NCBI RefSeq assembly: GCF_014779765.1
Contig: NZ_JACXZA010000002.1
Location: forward strand, 496,001 to 560,000
Origin: Paenibacillus terricola
GTDB taxonomy: Bacteria; Bacillota; Bacilli; Paenibacillales; Paenibacillaceae
DNA length: 64,000 bases
Direction of reading: 5' to 3'
In this document: piece after piece, positions 17,710 through 25,957 of the stretch
Position numbering within the stretch: the stretch's first letter is position 1
Layout: every line of letters begins with the position of its first letter
The notes under the pieces: model-generated
What the model was told of the DNA's origin: nothing
The model's database searches: none
What the model saw: the letters and a program-made list of their open reading frames with translations, nothing else
Translations under genes and position numbers: made by a program

Positions 17710-18594
17710 TCATATTAGCTCATGTTGATTATAGGACGCCAAGAATTCCAAGTACTGCCCTGATGCACGGGACATGTAACGTTTGTCGTTCCAGGCAATG
17801 GAGAATTCGCGTTTACAGATCGGCGATTGAATGTTCAGCAGCTTAACACTAGGATCTTCATTCGTATTGCGCGGCACAAAAGCAATGCCCAGCCCCGCTT
17901 GGACAAGGCTCCATAGCGCCGAAGGTTCATCTACCTCGCATATAATATTTCGGGATATACCTGCCTCTACGCAATAGGCTTCGTTAATTTGACGGAATGG
18001 ATGCCCCGCATGATATTCGATATAATCCTCATTCTCTGTTTCGACCAAGGTAATCGTATCTCTGCCTGCAAGTGGGTGAGTGATTGGTACGGCAAGACAG
18101 ACTTCTGTCTTGAATACGATTTTTTCTTTGATCCAAGATTGATTCAGTGGAGCAGCAATGAAGCAAAGGTCTACGTCACCGCGCTCCAGCAGTCCGATCA
18201 TATCGCCCGACGAAGCGGGAGGAATCTGGGTCACGCGAAATACAATCTCCGGATTGGCCTTGCGGAATTCGCTTATGGTGGAGGAGAGACGATTAAGCGT
18301 TGGAGTAGCGAGTCTTATGGTTCCTTGCTCTTTACCTAACATATCTGCCAATTCGCGCCGTCCTTCATCCAACGCTCCTAGCGCAATTTCAACCTGCTGC
18401 AGAAATGCTCTTCCGTAGCGATTTAACCGGATTTGCCGGTTATTGCGATCAAATAGGGGGACGCCAACGTCCTCTTCGAGACGTGATATGGTCTTACTTA
18501 GCGCAGGCTGTGCAATTCGAAGCACTTCAGCGGCTTTGGTCATATGCTCATATTTCGCAACCGTGCGAAAATAATGAAGCTGCAGCAGTTCCAT
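17710..18594 (-). CDS. LysR-family transcriptional regulator
   Basis: A 294-residue regulator. The N-terminal helix-turn-helix is MELLQLHYFRTVAKYEHMT followed by KAAEVLRIAQPALSKTISRLE (residues 1-45). A periplasmic-binding-like effector domain (about 90-290) with LATPTLNRLSSTIS and LVQAGLGIAFVP follows. It is divergent from an MFS efflux gene with a 135-bp gap. This regulator/transporter arrangement resembles the yybE-yybF pair of Bacillus subtilis. LysR regulators usually bind between the divergent genes and activate the partner when they sense its substrate. Confidence 0.9.
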   Translation of the reverse strand: MELLQLHYFRTVAKYEHMTKAAEVLRIAQPALSKTISRLEEDVGVPLFDRNNRQIRLNRYGRAFLQQVEIALGALDEGRRELADMLGKEQGTIRLATPTLNRLSSTISEFRKANPEIVFRVTQIPPASSGDMIGLLERGDVDLCFIAAPLNQSWIKEKIVFKTEVCLAVPITHPLAGRDTITLVETENEDYIEYHAGHPFRQINEAYCVEAGISRNIICEVDEPSALWSLVQAGLGIAFVPRNTNEDPSVKLLNIQSPICKREFSIAWNDKRYMSRASGQYLEFLASYNQHELI

Positions 18595-18729
18595 AAAGCT
18601 ATCCTCCCAGTCCTAATCTGCCATTTCCATATACTTGAGTGTATCATAACATACATTAATATATATTATCATTTATCGATCATGAGGGGTATATTGGTAA
18701 ATATAAAGAGAAACAGGAGGGAATCTACA

Positions 18730-20127
18730 ATGTCAGCAGAACAACCTGATGTCACACAACCAGCTATAGGAAACGTGCTCATTAAGCTTCTTGCGTTCAC
18801 CTTAATTATATCTTCCATGAGCGCAACGATGTTTAATATTGTTCTTCCCGAGCTTCGACAAGACTTTGATCTCTCCGTCGCTCAAGTCAGTTGGGTGTCG
18901 ACTGCTTATTTACTGATCTATGCTGTTGGTTCCGTTATTTACGGAAAGCTGCTTGATCGATATCAGGCCCGAAATCTAATTACGTTTGGACTGCTCGTAT
19001 TTGCTTCAGGGTCATTGTTAGGACTGTTAGCAGGATCATTCCCATTCGTACTGATGGCGAGGATTCTGCAAGCGGTTGGCGCATCCGTTATTCCGGCATT
19101 AGCGATGTTAATTCCAGTTCGCTATTTCCCGCCGGAACGAAGGGGGCATGCACTAGGAATTTCGGCTACCGGTTTAGCGATCGGTAATGCGATCGGCCCC
19201 ATTGTTTCATCACTTCTAGTGTCATTGGTCCATTGGAGATGGTTGTTTGCGATTCCTATGCTTATTCTGCTAACCATGCCATTCTACCGTAAGCATTTGA
19301 GCGCAGATATTAAAGAAGGCGGGCATATTGATTGGCTTGGAGGAGGACTTCTTACGGGGACAGTAACCCTATTACTGCTTGCCATAACGCAAGGTAATTT
19401 GTGGCTTGGCGCCGGAAGTGCATTGCTGGTTATCGGTTTCATATGGCGGATTCGTACAGCGGATGACCCGTTTATCTCCAGGACACTTATGCGTGATCGC
19501 ATCTATTTAATGGGATTAATGATTGCAGCAGTCGTGATGAGTGTCAGTTATGCACTGCCGTTTCTAACGCCTCAATTGCTATCGGATATCAATCGGCTCA
19601 CGCCAGGCGTCATTGGTTTTGTCATGGTGCCTGGAGCATGCTTGTCCGCTTATCTGGGTCGTAAAACAGGGAAATTGGCAGACTCCAAAGGCAATTCCTT
19701 CGTCTATCACACGGCGTCATTGTTATTATTCAGCTGTTTTCTTCTGCTATCCTTATTTGTTGGAAGTCCGGCCGTTCTGATTGGGTTGATTTTCACCCTC
19801 GGCTATGTCGGTCAAATGTTTATGCAAATCGTACTTTCCAATACCATCTCGCGCAGTATTCCTAAGGATCAGATTGGGGTTGGAATGGGAATGTTGACGC
19901 TTTGCAATTTCCTTTCCGGTGCAGTCGCAACGGGGATTTACGGCAAAGTGATGGATCATGGTGCAAGATTGAGCTGGATACCGTGGCATTCCAATGAGGC
20001 TGCCTTTGCATTCAGCAATCTCTATCTCGTACTGGCTCTTATTCATATTGGCTTGCTTCTTCTATATCGCCGTGTATATGTCAACAGAACAAAGACGAAT
20101 ACGGCTAGGCAAATGTTAAGTAATTAG
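18730..20127 (+). CDS. MFS multidrug efflux transporter (YybF-like)
   Basis: A 465-residue major facilitator. The start is ATG 18730 (MSAEQPDV) seven bases after AGGAGGG; the longer frame from 18544 runs back into the LysR gene and is rejected. About 12-14 helices are visible. The N-terminal half has the drug/H+ antiporter signatures SWVSTAYLLIYAVGSVIYGKL and LDRYQARN (motif A), and LMARILQAVGASVIPALAM. It is predicted to export small toxic compounds using the proton gradient. It lies divergent from a LysR regulator that probably controls it. Confidence 0.88.
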   Translation: MSAEQPDVTQPAIGNVLIKLLAFTLIISSMSATMFNIVLPELRQDFDLSVAQVSWVSTAYLLIYAVGSVIYGKLLDRYQARNLITFGLLVFASGSLLGLLAGSFPFVLMARILQAVGASVIPALAMLIPVRYFPPERRGHALGISATGLAIGNAIGPIVSSLLVSLVHWRWLFAIPMLILLTMPFYRKHLSADIKEGGHIDWLGGGLLTGTVTLLLLAITQGNLWLGAGSALLVIGFIWRIRTADDPFISRTLMRDRIYLMGLMIAAVVMSVSYALPFLTPQLLSDINRLTPGVIGFVMVPGACLSAYLGRKTGKLADSKGNSFVYHTASLLLFSCFLLLSLFVGSPAVLIGLIFTLGYVGQMFMQIVLSNTISRSIPKDQIGVGMGMLTLCNFLSGAVATGIYGKVMDHGARLSWIPWHSNEAAFAFSNLYLVLALIHIGLLLLYRRVYVNRTKTNTARQMLSN

Positions 20128-20142
20128 CGATAGGGAGTAGAT

Positions 20143-20175
20143 GGATTGATCTCTTGTGAGATCGGTCCGTTTTTC
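20143..20175 (+). terminator. Intrinsic terminator
   Basis: GGATTGATCTC ttgt GAGATCGGTCC with a GTTTTTC tail; the stem tolerates two mismatches. Confidence 0.65.
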
Positions 20176-20243
20176 ATTTTATGGAGTCACACTTCCGCTT
20201 CGCCTACAATATGATGAGTCTAGAAATCTAAAGAGGTGAGCCA

Positions 20244-20687
20244 ATGGCAGTTGTAAAAGCCAGGCAGCAGGACATCGACATGTTGGCACGGTTGCTTAGG
20301 GCTGAGGCTGAGACCGAAGGCGAAATGGGCATGCTCCTTGTCGGCAATGTTGGCATTAATCGAATTAGAGCGAATTGCTCCGACTTCAAAGGACTTCGGA
20401 CCATTCCTCAAATGATTAACCAGCCGCATGCGTTCGAAGCGCTGCAACACGGTATGTTCTATCAAAGCGCTAGAGATCGGGAACGCCGTCTCGCGCAACG
20501 GGCAGTGAATGGAGAGCGGAATTGGCCAGCCAAATTCTCCTTGTGGTATTTCCGTCCAGGGAGCTTCGAGAATCCCGGACCATGTCCGCCAACTTGGTAT
20601 AATCAGCCGCTCGTCGGACGTTGGAAGAAACATTGCTTCTATGAGCCTACCGGTGAAGAATGTGAAAATGTATATAACACGCTTTAA
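20244..20687 (+). CDS. cwlJ: Spore cortex-lytic hydrolase, CwlJ type
   Basis: A 147-residue Hydrolase_2-family enzyme. RQQDIDMLARLLRAEAETEG carries the catalytic Glu region, followed by GNVGINRIRANCSDFKGLRT, then QRAVNGERNWP and SLWYFRPGS. The short length and absence of a signal peptide fit CwlJ rather than SleB, which carries a signal peptide and a binding domain. CwlJ sits in the spore coat/cortex and degrades muramic-lactam cortex during germination. ATG 20244 follows AAAGAGGTGAG. CCTACAATAT lies about 35 bp upstream and resembles a mother-cell sporulation -10 element; this is only a weak match. Confidence 0.88.
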   Translation: MAVVKARQQDIDMLARLLRAEAETEGEMGMLLVGNVGINRIRANCSDFKGLRTIPQMINQPHAFEALQHGMFYQSARDRERRLAQRAVNGERNWPAKFSLWYFRPGSFENPGPCPPTWYNQPLVGRWKKHCFYEPTGEECENVYNTL

Positions 20688-20694
20688 TGGATCG

Positions 20695-20731
20695 TTCAAA
20701 AAGTTGGTGCGAAAAACCGAACTTTTGAACA
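20695..20731. repeat. Hairpin after cwlJ
   Basis: GTTCAAAAAGTT and AACTTTTGAAC pair with one bulge around GGTGCGAAAAACCG. It sits just upstream of the T-rich terminator and may be a secondary 3'-end structure. The remainder of 20780-21039 shows no gene. Confidence 0.5.
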
Positions 20732-20748
20732 CGTCCTATCAATCTCAA

Positions 20749-20779
20749 GAGTCGCGCACATAGCGCGGCTTTTTTTTTT
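20749..20779 (+). terminator. Intrinsic terminator after cwlJ
   Basis: GTCGCGC acata GCGCGGC followed by ten T. Confidence 0.85.
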
Positions 20780-21039
20780 GATAAACACAATGCAAGTTGT
20801 CTTTCCTGTGCTATTTCCCACAAGAGACTTCGTTTTAGAGTTAAACGATTATTCTGTATTTGCCAGTATTATTTATGAGATGGCAGGACAATAATTTGTA
20901 ATTTTTGTGTCGGAAGCGGTTCCACAATTAGACAAAAATAGTAGTATGTCATATAATTGCAATACTAAATTATGTATCCAAAGTTTGTCATTGTGTTGCT
21001 GATGCACGTATGGCAGAAGGGTGAGAGGTTGGCGAAATC

Positions 21040-21720
21040 ATGGATTATTTGGCGTTAGGCGATTCAATTACGTTCGGACATGATCTGAAGACTAAGCTTT
21101 CACCGTTTCCGTCTCACATTCAAGCTATGCTGGAGGAATTCGACGAGGTAGCGATGCAAATGCATGCGAAACCAGGATGGACATCGGATAAGCTGCTTCA
21201 GTCGCTATCAAGAAGTCGGGACCGCTTGAGTGAAGAGAATCGATTAGTGACGCTTGTCATTGGCGGGAACGATGTGATCAGGTACACGTTACCGCTGCTA
21301 ACCGGCAACACCTCTGGTTTAACCCGGGCAGCAGAGCATTTGTCCAACAACATAAGAAGCATTATCGATCTTGTATCCCATCCGAATACAACTATACTTA
21401 TTGGAACTTTGTATAACCCTTTTCCCAACTGGTGGGTAATGGAGAAAACAACGCAGATCATTAATCAGCACATTCGTCGGTTGATCGAATGGTATAATGT
21501 CCACCTGCTGGATTTGGAACACCTATTCAAAGGCAACGAGCAGTACTGGATCGATGGCTATAGAAAAGGACGGTTTCTCGATCTGCGACCGATCGGCAAT
21601 CCGATCCACCCGAATGTGGAAGGCCATCAAGCAATAGCAGAAGAAGTCGTACGTGTGTATAGACAATTAAACCAAACAAGGAACGATTATCCCCAGAAAG
21701 AGGGTGTACTAGCGTACTAG
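21040..21720 (+). CDS. SGNH/GDSL-family esterase
   Basis: A 226-residue cytoplasmic hydrolase (no signal peptide). Block I is ALGDSITFGHD with the nucleophile Ser, block III is VIGGNDVIR, and block V is NPIHPNVEGHQAIAE, supplying the catalytic Asp/His region. The fold cleaves acyl or acetyl esters of lipids or carbohydrates; the substrate is unknown. The start ATG 21040 follows GGTGAGAGGTTGG. It is a single gene, with a VOC protein 94 bp downstream. Confidence 0.9.
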   Translation: MDYLALGDSITFGHDLKTKLSPFPSHIQAMLEEFDEVAMQMHAKPGWTSDKLLQSLSRSRDRLSEENRLVTLVIGGNDVIRYTLPLLTGNTSGLTRAAEHLSNNIRSIIDLVSHPNTTILIGTLYNPFPNWWVMEKTTQIINQHIRRLIEWYNVHLLDLEHLFKGNEQYWIDGYRKGRFLDLRPIGNPIHPNVEGHQAIAEEVVRVYRQLNQTRNDYPQKEGVLAY

Positions 21721-21813
21721 GCAAGGAAGAGCTCGACTAGAAGAAGATATTGCGATTCTTATTATTTCCAATTAAGGCAGCCGATCTGAAGAAAATTCAT
21801 CAGGAGGTAAGTA

Positions 21814-22167
21814 ATGAAGGTCAAACGAATTGTCGCCAATATTCATACGAACGATATAACGGCAGCTAAACGTTTCTATCAGGATGTGCTTGGCCTTGAT
21901 TTAATGATGGATCATGGTTGGATTAGAACTTACGGATTAAACGAAGAGACTAGCATTCAAATTAGTTTCGCTTCACAAGGGGGCTCAGAAACACTTACGC
22001 CAGATCTATCGATTGAAGTCGATGATGTCGACGCTGCATTAGAAGGCATGAAGAGAGCTGGATTCCCGATCGTGTATGGGCCTGTTGATGAGCCTTGGGG
22101 CGTTCGCCGATTTTATGTTCGCGACCCGTTCGGTAAGCTTATCAATATTCTAGCTCATGAACATTGA
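21814..22167 (+). CDS. VOC-family (glyoxalase/bleomycin-resistance fold) protein
   Basis: A 117-residue single VOC domain: VKRIVANIHTNDITAAKRFY, then DVLGLDLMMDHGW, IEVDDVDAALEGM and a closing RRFYVRDPFGKLINILAH. The beta-alpha-beta-beta-beta repeats are those of glyoxalase I and dioxygenase relatives. The final DPFGKLINI lacks a clear Glu metal ligand, so it could be a binding rather than a catalytic member. ATG 21814 follows CAGGAGGTAAGT. It ends in the same terminator sequence as the second VOC gene at 30.8 kb. Confidence 0.85.
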   Translation: MKVKRIVANIHTNDITAAKRFYQDVLGLDLMMDHGWIRTYGLNEETSIQISFASQGGSETLTPDLSIEVDDVDAALEGMKRAGFPIVYGPVDEPWGVRRFYVRDPFGKLINILAHEH

Positions 22168-22194
22168 CATCCATTTCTTGAATGATAACGAACG

Positions 22195-22223
22195 AATGCC
22201 GCATAGTTGCGGCATTTTTTTTG
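22195..22223 (+). terminator. Intrinsic terminator shared with 31202-31228
   Basis: AATGCCGCA tag TTGCGGCATT followed by eight T. The whole hairpin is identical to the one after the VOC gene at 30.8-31.2 kb. Confidence 0.85.
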
Positions 22224-22418
22224 TGTAAATCCGTGTATGAGCAATTATTGCCAGCATCCGGGAGGAATTATAAATAAATGAATGAATATTCTGACTATTA
22301 ATCGATTTATCAAGAATTACGGCCCTTCAAACGGATATATGTAGGTTGAGCTGATTAACGATCTACTCTAAACTGGTAAATACCAGGCACAGGAAAGAAT
22401 CCTAAAGGAGGTAATAAG

Positions 22419-22880
22419 ATGAAGATTCAATCTACTACGACGTCTGTAATCAAGTTGCCCTTTTCTGCGATTCAGAATGTGATGATGTTTCAAGGATTCA
22501 GCAAGATTAGTTTTAGACAACGAGTGGTCTATCGTGCCAGATTTGACGACACATCTACAAGAAGGTCATACCGTTTAATGATTCCGGTTCAAGTCCACGA
22601 TAATCTCACTTGCTCCATCAACGTTGACGATGCATTCTTTGAAGATACACAATCGATTCCTCCCGAAATTATTGGAGCAGCAGAATGCAAATTAAATGAG
22701 GTCAACGCTTATCTAAACGATGAGTGGGAAAAACAAACGCAAGATCGATTTCAGCCACGTCAAACTGGCGGCATGGCTCCCAATATGGAGGAAATGATTA
22801 AGCTAGGTAAACAGATGGCAGCTTCCAAAACAAATCAAGAGCTGCGCGAAGCTAATCAAATTCCCGACCCTATTCAGTAA
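22419..22880 (+). CDS. Hypothetical cytoplasmic protein
   Basis: A 153-residue protein with no membrane segment or signal peptide. ATG 22419 follows a near-consensus ribosome site AAAGGAGGTAATAAG. The N-terminal two-thirds appear beta-rich (VIKLPFSAIQNVMMF, YRLMIPVQVHDNLTCS). The C-terminal third is polar and helical, with EEMIKLGKQMAASKTN. No family was recognised. It sits alone; the 250-bp region before it shows only the VOC terminator. Confidence 0.6.
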   Translation: MKIQSTTTSVIKLPFSAIQNVMMFQGFSKISFRQRVVYRARFDDTSTRRSYRLMIPVQVHDNLTCSINVDDAFFEDTQSIPPEIIGAAECKLNEVNAYLNDEWEKQTQDRFQPRQTGGMAPNMEEMIKLGKQMAASKTNQELREANQIPDPIQ

Positions 22881-23017
22881 ACACGTATTGTAGATAAGTG
22901 CCTGGTAAGCGTCAACGGACAGTTACCCATATATGTTAAACGTACCCCTTTAATAAGACTCAATAAATAGAAACATCGAATCCTGAATGCAAATAATTGC
23001 CTAAGGTGGTGTTTTAC

Positions 23018-23329
23018 ATGGAATTGATTCTTATTCTGTCGGTCATTGTTCTGGTGGGTATTGGGTTGATAGTGCGAAGCAAGAGGTGGAAAACGCTGCT
23101 GACAGCCGCAGGCCCTAACGCTGAGCTGCTACAGGTCAAATATGAGCATCTGAAGACGAACAATGTGAAATGTAAGCTGGTCAATGAATCAAGTGTTGTA
23201 GAAGCTGGCATTGTGCAATCCGCCGATGTATTTCCTAACGGGCCGGGAACGGTGATCAAGCTGAAGGTGCATGAGAAGGATATGGAACAAGCCATAGAGC
23301 TGTTAGAGGATTTCCCGGAAGCCATATAG
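23018..23329 (+). CDS. Small membrane-anchored protein, possibly DUF2007-like
   Basis: A 103-residue protein. The start is ATG 23018 (MELILILS) eight bases after AAGGTGGTG. One N-terminal helix (LILILSVIVLVGIGLIV) is followed by a cytoplasmic domain with LLQVKYEHLKTNNVKCKLVN and KVHEKDMEQAIELLEDF. The alternation of an 'exchange-segment' helix with a C-terminal DMEQAxELL pattern resembles the DUF2007 putative signal-transducing fold. This is a tentative resemblance. Confidence 0.55.
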   Translation: MELILILSVIVLVGIGLIVRSKRWKTLLTAAGPNAELLQVKYEHLKTNNVKCKLVNESSVVEAGIVQSADVFPNGPGTVIKLKVHEKDMEQAIELLEDFPEAI

Positions 23330-23551
23330 TTGATTCAATCTCCGATTATCTTCCGGCATTTACCGAAATGTAGGTGCATAAGAAGCAGACGGCCAACGGT
23401 CATACGACCGAGCTGTCGGAGCGCCCAAATGTAATTACAGAAGACATGGCAAGATCCTGTGCAGGATAATCGCGTTCCCCCTGGATATATTAAACGTGTT
23501 CTCGGCTGCGATCCGGGCACGACATTATACCTTAGAAGGAGCGATCTCAGC

Positions 23552-24076
23552 ATGGGCGTTTTAAGCGGAAACCCAAAAGATGAACCCTTGCATTATGGCG
23601 AGATTTTCGCAATATGGCAGGCATCGACTACGGCAAAGGGCTGCGTCTCCTCTTACAACGCGCTCAAATTCCACACGGGGGATAAGGATCTTCGCGCAAT
23701 CGTCGAAGATGTTATTCGACAAGCCCAATTGGAGATTAGCGAGTTGGACGAGATACTGATCGCCAACGGCATTGCGCCGGCTCCGAAGCCATCGGAACGC
23801 CCAGAAGCGAATCTAGAGGAAATACCGGTAGGAGCAAGATTCGCTGATCAGGAGATTGCGCCAATGGTAGCAGCTGATCTGTCAGCCGGCCTTGTTGCTG
23901 CCAGCACGGTTATGGGGATGTCGATCCGCGAGGATGTTGGCGCCTTATTCGGCAAATACCATACGACCAAAGCCGCTCTCGGCGTACAGATTTTGCGTCT
24001 AAGCAAAGAGAAAGGCTGGCTCATACCGCCGCCGCTTCAAATCAAGCGTCCGGAAGCTGTAGGAGCAGGCGTATAA
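23552..24076 (+). CDS. DUF3231-family protein (copy 1)
   Basis: A 174-residue protein. The chosen start is ATG 23552 (MGVLSGNPKDEP) after GAAGGAGCG; the longer frame from 23459 lacks a ribosome site, and the paralogue also starts at the equivalent Met. DUF3231 proteins have a ferritin-like helical plan and are common in spore-formers, with no defined biochemical role. Visible landmarks are NPKDEPLHYGEIF, LDEILIANGIAPAP and LSKEKGWLIPPP. It is convergent with a second copy at 24159-24668. Confidence 0.75.
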   Translation: MGVLSGNPKDEPLHYGEIFAIWQASTTAKGCVSSYNALKFHTGDKDLRAIVEDVIRQAQLEISELDEILIANGIAPAPKPSERPEANLEEIPVGARFADQEIAPMVAADLSAGLVAASTVMGMSIREDVGALFGKYHTTKAALGVQILRLSKEKGWLIPPPLQIKRPEAVGAGV

Positions 24077-24095
24077 GCAACGAAGTACAAACACA

Positions 24096-24130
24096 GAAAG
24101 CAGTCCGTGTAGTTGCGGGCTGCTCTTTCT
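24096..24130. terminator. Terminator between convergent DUF3231 genes
   Basis: AGAAAGCAGtCCG / GCGGgCTGCTcTTTCT with loop TGTAGTT; it has T-rich flanks on the plus side and serves both genes. Confidence 0.6.
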
Positions 24131-24158
24131 ATTTATCGTTATTCACATTGCAAAGTAG

Positions 24159-24668
24159 TTAATGCTCCGGTCGGTGTATCTGAAGCGGTGGCGGAACAAG
24201 CCATCCCTTCTCTTTGCTCAATGACAGCACGGTAGCATTCGATGCAAGAATTAAGGCATAGTACTTCGAGAACAATAAACCGACGTCAATGCGAATCGAG
24301 CTCCCGGTATTTTGACTGCAAATTACTAAGCCGGCAGCTAGAGCCGCGCCAATCGCGACTGCGATTTCAACATCCGAGAAACGGGCCCCGTCGGGAATAT
24401 CCTCAAGCCTAACAAGTGGGCGCTCCGGCAGGGAAGGCGGGGGCATTATGCCGTTATGGACGAGCAGCTCGTCGCATTCCGCTGCAGCTTGTCGCGCTTG
24501 TTTAATAAGATTGTTCAATAACCGCTTTAACTCATTATCGCCTGCGTGCGACAAGTAGAGCTGGTAAGTGGAAATGGACGATTTCTCTTTTGCCGAATAG
24601 ACCCATATATTATAGATCTCTCCATAATGCAAAGGCTCGTCTTTCGGATTTCCAGTCAGAACTCCCAT
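24159..24668 (-). CDS. DUF3231-family protein (copy 2)
   Basis: A 169-residue paralogue of the convergent gene at 23552-24076. It shares MGVLxGNPKDEPLHYGEI at the N-terminus, CDELLVHNGIMPPPS mid-protein and LSKEKGWLVPPPLQIHRPE at the C-terminus, while the central helices differ more (for example ISTYQLYLSHAGDNELKRLL). ATG 24668 has AAAGGAGC upstream. The two copies face each other and arose by duplication with inversion. Function unknown. Confidence 0.75.
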   Translation of the reverse strand: MGVLTGNPKDEPLHYGEIYNIWVYSAKEKSSISTYQLYLSHAGDNELKRLLNNLIKQARQAAAECDELLVHNGIMPPPSLPERPLVRLEDIPDGARFSDVEIAVAIGAALAAGLVICSQNTGSSIRIDVGLLFSKYYALILASNATVLSLSKEKGWLVPPPLQIHRPEH

Positions 24669-24882
24669 ATAATTGCTCCTTTATTTTGGCTTATGATAGC
24701 CCATTATAGCCGTATGCGGCTGTTTCTAGACTACATAAGAATGGACACTGTTATTGCACCTCGTCTTATTAGAGAAACATGCGTAGCATTCACCGATTGA
24801 CTTGATTGTATGGCTATTGTAAGATTTTGTTATATGCATTAAAGGCGAGTAATTTCGTCCAAAGCAAGGGGAGGACTCATCG

Positions 24883-25215
24883 ATGATTCATCAACGTGAA
24901 TGTCCAATTGAGACACTCATTCATGTTCTAGGTGGCAAATGGAAGCCCATGATTTTGTGGCATTTGATTGGATCCCCGAAACGATACAACGAACTGGAGA
25001 AGCTAATACCTGAGGTATCACAAAAAATGCTTTCACAACATCTCCGAGAATTGGAACAAGAAGGCATAGTTGATCGAACGATCTACCCTACCGTCCCGCC
25101 TAAAGTGGAATATTCCCTTAGTGATTACGGAAGAACATTGATTCCTGTAGCAGAAGTCATGTGTGCTTGGGGAGACAATCATAATAAGCGGAAGTATGAA
25201 GAGTCAGCTTCATAG
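24883..25215 (+). CDS. HxlR-family transcriptional regulator
   Basis: A 110-residue winged-helix regulator: CPIETLIHVLGGKWKPMILW, then RYNELEKLIPEVSQKMLSQH (recognition helix), followed by LRELEQEGIVDRTIY and a YSLSDYGRTLIP wing. A conserved Cys at residue 7 is the position used for thiol redox sensing in YodB/HypR-type members. ATG 24883 follows GGGGAGGACTCATCG. It lies about 0.7 kb before an NmrA-like/DUF2269 operon whose upstream region carries palindromes of the HxlR type, so that operon is a likely target. Confidence 0.9.
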   Translation: MIHQRECPIETLIHVLGGKWKPMILWHLIGSPKRYNELEKLIPEVSQKMLSQHLRELEQEGIVDRTIYPTVPPKVEYSLSDYGRTLIPVAEVMCAWGDNHNKRKYEESAS

Positions 25216-25244
25216 TGCTGGTTCAATGAACTTGTACACTAAAC

Positions 25245-25298
25245 AATAAGGCACGCCTCTGCAAGAACTGTTGTCTTGAGAGGCGTGCCTTATTATTT
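25245..25298. terminator. Long bidirectional terminator
   Basis: AATAAGGCACGCCTCT (25245-25260) pairs perfectly with AGAGGCGTGCCTTATT (25279-25294). It separates the HxlR gene from the convergent small secreted-protein gene. Confidence 0.85.
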
Positions 25299-25324
25299 AT
25301 AACATTCGTATGCTAACTATTCTA

Positions 25325-25588
25325 TTATGGCTTGTACACAGTTCCTGCAAATTTGCAATAATACTGCAGACCGTTGTTATTGCCGACCGGACTCCAGCCA
25401 CCGCCGTCGTACAGATATACAGTCCCGCTGTAACCCTCCGCATCCGAATAATAAGTGCTGTACCCACATGTAGTTCTCCAAATTCCAATATCCACATATT
25501 TCGAATCTTGTGCGAATGCAGATACAGGAAAGCTTAGCGCCATTGCCAATACTCCTGATACAAGCAAGGACTTTCTGAATGTTCTCAT
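25325..25588 (-). CDS. Small secreted protein, unknown function
   Basis: An 87-residue exported protein counted from ATG 25588 (MRTFRKSLLV), about seven bases after AAAGGGGGTG. The signal peptide LVSGVLAMALSFPVSAFA is cleaved around residue 27. The mature peptide is about 60 residues, rich in Gly and Tyr, with two Cys (RTTCGY and YYCKF) that could form a disulfide. Motifs such as YSGTVYLYDGGGWSPVG suggest a small beta domain. No family was recognised; an antimicrobial or matrix role would be speculation. Confidence 0.6.
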   Translation of the reverse strand: MRTFRKSLLVSGVLAMALSFPVSAFAQDSKYVDIGIWRTTCGYSTYYSDAEGYSGTVYLYDGGGWSPVGNNNGLQYYCKFAGTVYKP

Positions 25589-25848
25589 AAGTTTCACCCC
25601 CTTTCATTACAGGATGATTCTTACATCATATGGTTATGATAACAATTTCGATCAATAAATGTCAATTTAATTAACCGCTAACCATTCTTCCGCTAGGGGC
25701 GGCAGCGCTCCACTCAGCGATGCATATCAAGATGAGATACTAATCGTCATCAAAGTTAGAACGATACAGCCAGCGACTGGGAAACCGGAGCTGGCTACTT
25801 TGCGGTACATCTTATACAATCCCTCGGGAAACTTAAACATAAATTAGA

Positions 25849-25885
25849 GCTTACTTTTAAGTAAGCACCCTACTTTAAAGTGGGT
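25849..25885 (+). promoter_or_regulatory. Tandem HxlR-like operators upstream of NmrA-like gene
   Basis: Site 1 is a perfect palindrome, GCTTACTT TT AAGTAAGC (25849-25866). Site 2 is ACCCtACTTTAAAGTGGGT (25867-25885), palindromic but for one base. Both share TACTTTWAAGTR, the kind of TACT...AGTA dyad bound by HxlR-family proteins such as YodB. They abut, with centres 19 bp apart, and end about 70 bp before the ATG at 25958. The rest of the 25589-25957 gap has no gene. Confidence 0.6.
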
Positions 25886-25957
25886 TCTTAACAACAATTG
25901 GAAGCGATGCTAAGCTTGAGTTAACCAATTAGGGACCTTATAGAGGAGGAAAGAATA

